Translations under genes and position numbers: made by a program
Assembly (NCBI GenBank): GCA_946482625.1
Contig: CAMLSH010000107.1
Location: 1 to 9,420, forward strand
Length of the DNA stretch: 9,420 bases
Source of the DNA: an uncultured Opitutaceae bacterium
Lineage (GTDB): Bacteria > Verrucomicrobiota > Verrucomicrobiae > Opitutales > Opitutaceae
Direction: 5' to 3'
Part shown: positions 6,869 through 9,420 of the stretch, in pieces
Position numbering within the stretch: position 1 is the first letter of the stretch
Layout: each line of letters opens with the position of its first letter
Notes under the pieces: generated by a model
Told to the model about the DNA's origin: nothing
The model's database searches: none
Seen by the model: only the letters and a program-made list of their open reading frames with translations

Positions 6869-6969
6869 GGTGGAGCGCGCAGTCCCAGCGCGCTGAGCGA
6901 GGGAATAAACTGAAACCGTGCGATGACGCGGGCGGGCGCGAACAACGCGCTCGGAGTGCGCGTTCCGCC
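6869..6969. repeat. Palindromic intergenic repeat, family A copy 2
   Basis: A 101-base element of the same design and size as the one at 4840-4938. The right arm CGCGCTCGGAGTGCGCG (6946-6962) is identical to that copy over these bases; the left arm (6869-6892) has diverged (GCGCAGTCCCAGCGCG), so pairing is imperfect. The spacer keeps GAGCGA after the left arm and CGAACA before the right arm. It fills the gap between two convergent genes, and its end abuts the stop codon at 6971-6973 of the NTF2-like gene. The remaining bases 6831-6868 show no clear terminator. Confidence 0.8.
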
Positions 6970-6970
6970 T

Positions 6971-7474
6971 TCAGAGACCCAGGTCGCTCAGGCTGAGGTG
7001 ATCGTCGGGGCGGCGGCCGAGGGGCCAGTGGAATTTGCGATCGGCGGCGGGGATTGGCAGGTCGTTGATGCTCGCGAAACGGCGGCTCATGAAACCGCGT
7101 TCGTCGAACTCCCAGTTCTCGTTTCCGTACGAACGAAACCAGTGGCCGGAGTCGTCGCGCCACTCGTACGCGAAGCGCACGGCGATGCGGTTTTCGTGAA
7201 ACGACCAAAGCTCTTTGATGAGGCGGTAGTCGAGTTCGCGGGTCCATTTGCGGGTGAGAAACGCAGCGATGGCGTCGCGACCGGAGAGGAACTCGGAACG
7301 GTTGCGCCAGGCGCTGTCGGGCGAGTAGGCGAGGGCGACGCGGTGAGGGTCGCGGGAGTTCCACGCGTCTTCGGCGGCGCGGACTTTTTGCGCTGCGGTT
7401 GCTGCGGTGAAGGGAGGCAGGGGAGGGCGGGGATTTTCGGGCGGTGTCATGTTCGTGGAGCGAGAATCTGGCAT
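6971..7474 (-). CDS. NTF2-like DUF1348 family protein
   Basis: A 167-residue cytoplasmic protein of the nuclear-transport-factor-2-like fold, DUF1348 family. Landmarks in order: [23 protein letters not shown] (28-50), [17 protein letters not shown] (53-69), [18 protein letters not shown] (73-90), [26 protein letters not shown] (99-124), and the family's Arg/His-rich end [13 protein letters not shown] (147-159). The cone-shaped fold commonly binds small hydrophobic ligands or acts as an isomerase or dehydratase; no reaction is established for DUF1348. The start at 7474 shares one base with the stop of the PPOX gene (TAATG), which suggests translational coupling; a second ATG at 7450 would remove eight residues that are not part of the fold. 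It is the last gene of the minus-strand row. Family call is firm, activity unknown. Confidence 0.88.
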   Translation of the reverse strand: MPDSRSTNMTPPENPRPPLPPFTAATAAQKVRAAEDAWNSRDPHRVALAYSPDSAWRNRSEFLSGRDAIAAFLTRKWTRELDYRLIKELWSFHENRIAVRFAYEWRDDSGHWFRSYGNENWEFDERGFMSRRFASINDLPIPAADRKFHWPLGRRPDDHLSLSDLGL

Positions 7475-8082
7475 TAGCGGGTGCGCTGTGCGGCGAGCGC
7501 AGTCTCCAGTTCGGCGATACGGTCACGGAGAGGCTGGGTGGCAGCGGTGACTTCTTCGGCGGTGTAGCGCGGGGTGATGAATTGCGGACAGTTCCAGTCG
7601 AAGGCCGCGACTTCGATCACGACGAAGCGCTCGATCGGTGCGGGAGCCTGCGCGGTCGCGGGAGCGAGGCGTGCGGCGAGGGCGGGCTCGTCGGCGGCGA
7701 GCAATGTGCGGGCGTGACCGAGGATTTTCAGGCGTTCCCGACGCGGATAATCCATCAGGAAGAGCGCGATGCGTTTGTTGGCGGCGAGGTTACCCGTGGT
7801 GAGGAGCTGGCGATTGCCGCGATAATCGGCGAAGCCGAACGTGTGAGCATCAAGGACCTTTAGAAAACCGCGCGGTCCGCCGCGATGTTGGATGTAGGGC
7901 CAGCCGTTTTCGTTGATGGTCGCCAGGTAGATGCTGTCGCGCTCTGAAATGAATCGGGCTTCGTCGGGGCCGAGCGAATCCGGGCCGGCGGAAGGAGCGA
8001 TGGCGCGGGTTTTGCCGTAGGCATGCTGCTGGGCGGCGGTGACGGCGGGTGTGACGGTGAGCGGGAGGAAGTTGGCGGCCAT
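7474..8082 (-). CDS. Pyridoxamine 5'-phosphate oxidase-like (PPOX-class) flavin protein
   Basis: A 202-residue protein of the split-barrel flavin-binding superfamily. The core is [19 protein letters not shown], then [18 protein letters not shown] (61-78), [20 protein letters not shown] (86-104) and [20 protein letters not shown] (106-125); these correspond to the FMN-binding strands and the conserved R/N/K-containing turn of this family. The C-terminal quarter adds [10 protein letters not shown] (165-174) and a short helical, coiled-coil-like end (about 177-200). It is not the vitamin B6 enzyme PdxH, whose pattern differs; family members include flavin reductases, haem- or F420-binding proteins and uncharacterised oxidases. 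It follows the DsrE-like gene after a 147-base gap that contains a palindromic repeat, and overlaps the DUF1348 gene by one base. No Shine-Dalgarno is evident before ATG. Confidence 0.9.
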   Translation of the reverse strand: MAANFLPLTVTPAVTAAQQHAYGKTRAIAPSAGPDSLGPDEARFISERDSIYLATINENGWPYIQHRGGPRGFLKVLDAHTFGFADYRGNRQLLTTGNLAANKRIALFLMDYPRRERLKILGHARTLLAADEPALAARLAPATAQAPAPIERFVVIEVAAFDWNCPQFITPRYTAEEVTAATQPLRDRIAELETALAAQRTR

Positions 8083-8110
8083 GGTCGTCGAGTGAGGTTG
8101 AGTGATTGAA

Positions 8111-8177
8111 GGGAGCGCCGGACTAGAGAGCCGGCGGTGGTCTTTTGTCCAAAGGGCCGGCGGGCGCCGGCGCTCCC
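8111..8177. repeat. Palindromic intergenic repeat, family B
   Basis: A 67-base element with perfect 11-base outer arms GGGAGCGCCGG (8111-8121) and CCGGCGCTCCC (8167-8177). An inner hairpin can form from GCCGGC (8130-8135) and GCCGGC (8156-8161) around a CTTT/AAAG stem. It differs from the repeats at 4840 and 6869. It lies in the gap between the DsrE-like and PPOX genes and would fold in their joint transcript. Confidence 0.72.
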
Positions 8178-8229
8178 CGGGAATGTGCGTTGGATGTTCA
8201 ACCGGCGCGTTTGGGGGAACGCGCTGGCT

Positions 8230-8601
8230 TCAGAAGATCAGGGTGTGCCAACCGTCGGCGAGGTAGCGACGGACGCTCGCCGCGCCAGCGGTGCCGGGGA
8301 TTTTGTTGTCGGTCAGGAGCGTGAGTCCGGCGGCTTTCGCTCCGTCGCTTGCGCCCCAGCGCTCGGCACAGGCGCACGAGGCGCCGACAACGAGTTCGCG
8401 CACGGCGTTGTAGAGCGCGTTGGCGGGATGACCGAGCTGGCTGAGGCGTTCGGGCCAGCGGGTGCCGGTGCCGATGAAGGCGATCTGAGCTTCGTCGCCG
8501 TTGGCTTTGGCGTCGTGGGCGAGTGCGAGAGCGTTCACGACGCGGGCGAGCGCTTCATCACCGCCGTCGGGATTCGAGATAACGAGGATCGAGGTTTTCA
8601 T
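8230..8601 (-). CDS. DsrE-like small protein
   Basis: A 123-residue cytoplasmic protein of the DsrE/DsrF-like fold. The beginning MKTSILVISNPDGGDEALARVVNALALAHDA is the typical first strand and helix, followed by AQIAFIGTGTRW (second strand), a helix with NAVRELV, and VVGASCACAERWG with C76 and C78. In the family a cysteine in this region can take part in sulfur relay (DsrE, TusD), but many homologues are not sulfur carriers and the role here is open. The ATG at 8601 is chosen; an in-frame ATG at 8640 would run through both operator palindromes. GGGCGAA just upstream is a weak binding site. It is the first gene of the minus-strand row, divergent from the TetR gene, and should be under that regulator's control. 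Confidence 0.8.
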   Translation of the reverse strand: MKTSILVISNPDGGDEALARVVNALALAHDAKANGDEAQIAFIGTGTRWPERLSQLGHPANALYNAVRELVVGASCACAERWGASDGAKAAGLTLLTDNKIPGTAGAASVRRYLADGWHTLIF

Positions 8602-8611
8602 TTCGCCCGTA

Positions 8612-8640
8612 AGTAGACAGGTCTGTCTATTTCGATGCAA
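8612..8640 (-). promoter_or_regulatory. Possible promoter of the DsrE-like gene row
   Basis: On the minus strand TTGCAT (8640-8635) is followed 17 bases later by TCTACT (8617-8612), a passable -35/-10 pair. The -10 and spacer overlap the operator at 8614-8629, so a bound repressor would block RNA polymerase. The start of transcription would fall only a few bases before the ATG at 8601, giving a very short leader; this lowers confidence. Confidence 0.35.
8614..8629. promoter_or_regulatory. Probable TetR operator 1
   Basis: TAGACAG-GT-CTGTCTA is a perfect 7+7 inverted repeat with a two-base centre. The 16-base size and symmetry fit a TetR-family operator. It lies 12 bases upstream of the DsrE-like start codon and shares its half-sites with the palindrome 35 bases away. 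Confidence 0.82.
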
Positions 8641-8648
8641 GCGGAAAA

Positions 8649-8664
8649 TAGACAGACTTGTCTA
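8649..8664. promoter_or_regulatory. Probable TetR operator 2
   Basis: TAGACAG-AC-TTGTCTA is the second copy of the same 16-base palindrome, with one arm mismatch. It is extended by an outer A/T pair at 8648 and 8665. Centre-to-centre distance from operator 1 is 35 bases. It lies 42 bases upstream of the tetR start codon, well placed for autoregulation. Confidence 0.8.
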
Positions 8665-8706
8665 TCTCTTGCCTTGGGCGGAAAGTTGGGTCATCCATTT
8701 TTCACG

Positions 8707-9300
8707 ATGACCCCGTCTCCTGAATCGAACGAAGCTCCTGTCTCGGCTAAACGCACCGAGCTGCTCGATGCCGCGTGGCGGCTTTTTTATCGAGATGGGT
8801 ATCACGCGGTGGGCATCGACACGGTGCTGGCCGAGGCGGGGGTGGCAAAGATGACGCTCTACAAACACTTCCCCTCGAAGGAGGATCTGATCGCGGCGGT
8901 GTTGGAACGGCGTTCGAAGCAGCTGGAGGCGATGCTCGAAGCGGCGATCGCGGACGCGGGGCGCAGCCCGACGAAGCGGCTGCTGGCGATTTTTGTGATG
9001 ATGGGCGCATGGTTTCGGATGCCGGATTTCAACGGCTGCGCCTTCATCAAGGCGGTGGCGGAGTATCCAGATCTCAAATCCAAACCGCATCGGGTGGCGG
9101 CGGCGCACAAGACGATGATGTTGGCCCGGCTGACGGCGCTGGCGGAGGCGTTGCCGGCGAAAGATCCAGAGACGCTCGCGCGAGCGCTGATGTTTCTCGG
9201 CGAAGGTGCGATCGTGACGGCGAACATGTATGGACGCCCCGAAGCGGCGGAGGAAGCGGCGGACGCGGCGAAGATTTTAGTCGCGGCGGCGACGAAGTGA
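8707..9300 (+). CDS. TetR/AcrR-family transcriptional regulator
   Basis: A 197-residue repressor of the usual TetR length. The N-terminal DNA-binding domain covers about residues 15-62: RTELLDAAWRLFYRDGYHAVGIDTVLAEAGVAKMTLYKHFPSKEDLIAAVL, with the helix-turn-helix at about 36-55 and the diagnostic TLYKHFPSKEDL. The ligand and dimer domain has FNGCAFIKAVAEYPD (108-122); C111 is the only cysteine in the protein. The ATG at 8707 is chosen because an in-frame ATG at 8635 would place operator 2 inside the coding sequence and add 24 residues with no family likeness. No strong Shine-Dalgarno is seen. It is transcribed away from the DsrE/PPOX/DUF1348 row, with two palindromes between, so it very likely represses itself and that row. 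The inducer is unknown. Confidence 0.95.
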   Translation: MTPSPESNEAPVSAKRTELLDAAWRLFYRDGYHAVGIDTVLAEAGVAKMTLYKHFPSKEDLIAAVLERRSKQLEAMLEAAIADAGRSPTKRLLAIFVMMGAWFRMPDFNGCAFIKAVAEYPDLKSKPHRVAAAHKTMMLARLTALAEALPAKDPETLARALMFLGEGAIVTANMYGRPEAAEEAADAAKILVAAATK

Positions 9301-9319
9301 GCGGAATGCGGGCGTGGAT

Positions 9320-9346
9320 CCGATGTCATCTAATGGATGACATCGG
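9320..9346. other. Perfect 11-bp hairpin downstream of tetR
   Basis: CCGATGTCATC (9320-9330), loop TAATG, GATGACATCGG (9336-9346) pair perfectly, 19 bases after the tetR stop. Only a poor T-rich segment follows (GGGTTCTC), so it could be a weak terminator or an operator or repeat of its own. Apart from this, 9301-9420 shows no gene I can support. Confidence 0.5.
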
Positions 9347-9420
9347 GTTCTCGGAAACGCAGTGCACGTCATCGTGGCGGGACGTCGTTCCCCGCGTTGT
9401 CGCTTTTGGATCTGTCGCTC

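Noticed and set aside
6923..7477. Plus-strand open frame opposite the DUF1348 gene
   Set aside because: The minus-strand product matches DUF1348 landmarks from end to end; the plus frame starts within the repeat and matches nothing I know.
6327..7526. Minus-strand open frame of 399 codons across the secreted protein gene and repeat
   Set aside because: The product is Arg/Pro-rich, runs through the palindromic repeat and overlaps two better genes. It is a shadow of GC-rich coding.
8137..8616. Plus-strand open frame opposite the DsrE-like gene
   Set aside because: It starts within a palindromic repeat and runs antisense into operator 1; the minus-strand frame has the DsrE fold pattern.
8602..8706. 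Longer starts for the DsrE-like gene (8640) and the TetR gene (8635)
   Set aside because: They would make the two divergent genes overlap and put the operator palindromes inside coding sequence; the added residues have no family likeness.
9301..9420. Start of another gene after tetR
   Set aside because: No convincing start codon with coding pattern is visible in the last 120 bases; only the hairpin at 9320-9346 stands out.

Overview
The window is GC-rich bacterial DNA with strong third-position GC. It carries at least two families of intergenic palindromic repeats whose arms resemble GCGCACTCCGAGCGCG. That repeat style, the protein flavour and the general lack of strong Shine-Dalgarno sites suggest a verrucomicrobial genome of the Opitutaceae type. 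This is an inference; there is no rRNA or marker tree to prove it. No tRNA, rRNA, CRISPR array, transposase, integrase or phage gene is visible.

Layout. (1) 30-2671: a two-gene plus-strand operon with a 4-base ATGA overlap. It encodes a cyclic-nucleotide-binding/CBS/DUF294 nucleotidyltransferase-like protein and a DEDDh 3'-5' exonuclease of the DnaQ fold. In many bacteria this pair follows a sodium/solute symporter gene, which would lie upstream of the window. (2) 2672-4812: two plus-strand genes for exported proteins, an Ala/Asn-rich coiled-coil protein and an outer-membrane beta-barrel protein with a glycine-rich insertion, closed by a clear intrinsic terminator. (3) 4840-6830: a palindromic repeat, then rlmN (23S rRNA/tRNA A2503/A37 methyltransferase, all catalytic cysteines present), overlapping by ATGA a gene for a small secreted protein with an internal two-fold repeat and a Gly/Tyr/Trp tail. 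(4) 6869-6969: a second copy of the same repeat, lying between convergent genes. (5) 6971-9300: a divergent regulatory cassette. A TetR/AcrR regulator (plus strand) faces a minus-strand gene row of DsrE-like protein, PPOX-class flavin protein and NTF2-like DUF1348 protein. The 105-base gap between the divergent genes contains two near-identical 16-base palindromes, the probable TetR operators. A different palindromic repeat lies inside this minus-strand row.

How the genes work together. The TetR protein probably represses itself and the three-gene row by binding the two operators. The row looks like a small stress or detoxification module whose inducer cannot be read from sequence. The DUF294/exonuclease pair is probably a signalling module tied to an upstream transporter. 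The remaining genes are rlmN, a housekeeping gene, and lineage-specific envelope proteins. I see no obviously new large system. The TetR/DsrE/PPOX/DUF1348 cassette and the secreted repeat protein fused by overlap to rlmN are the most worthwhile targets.
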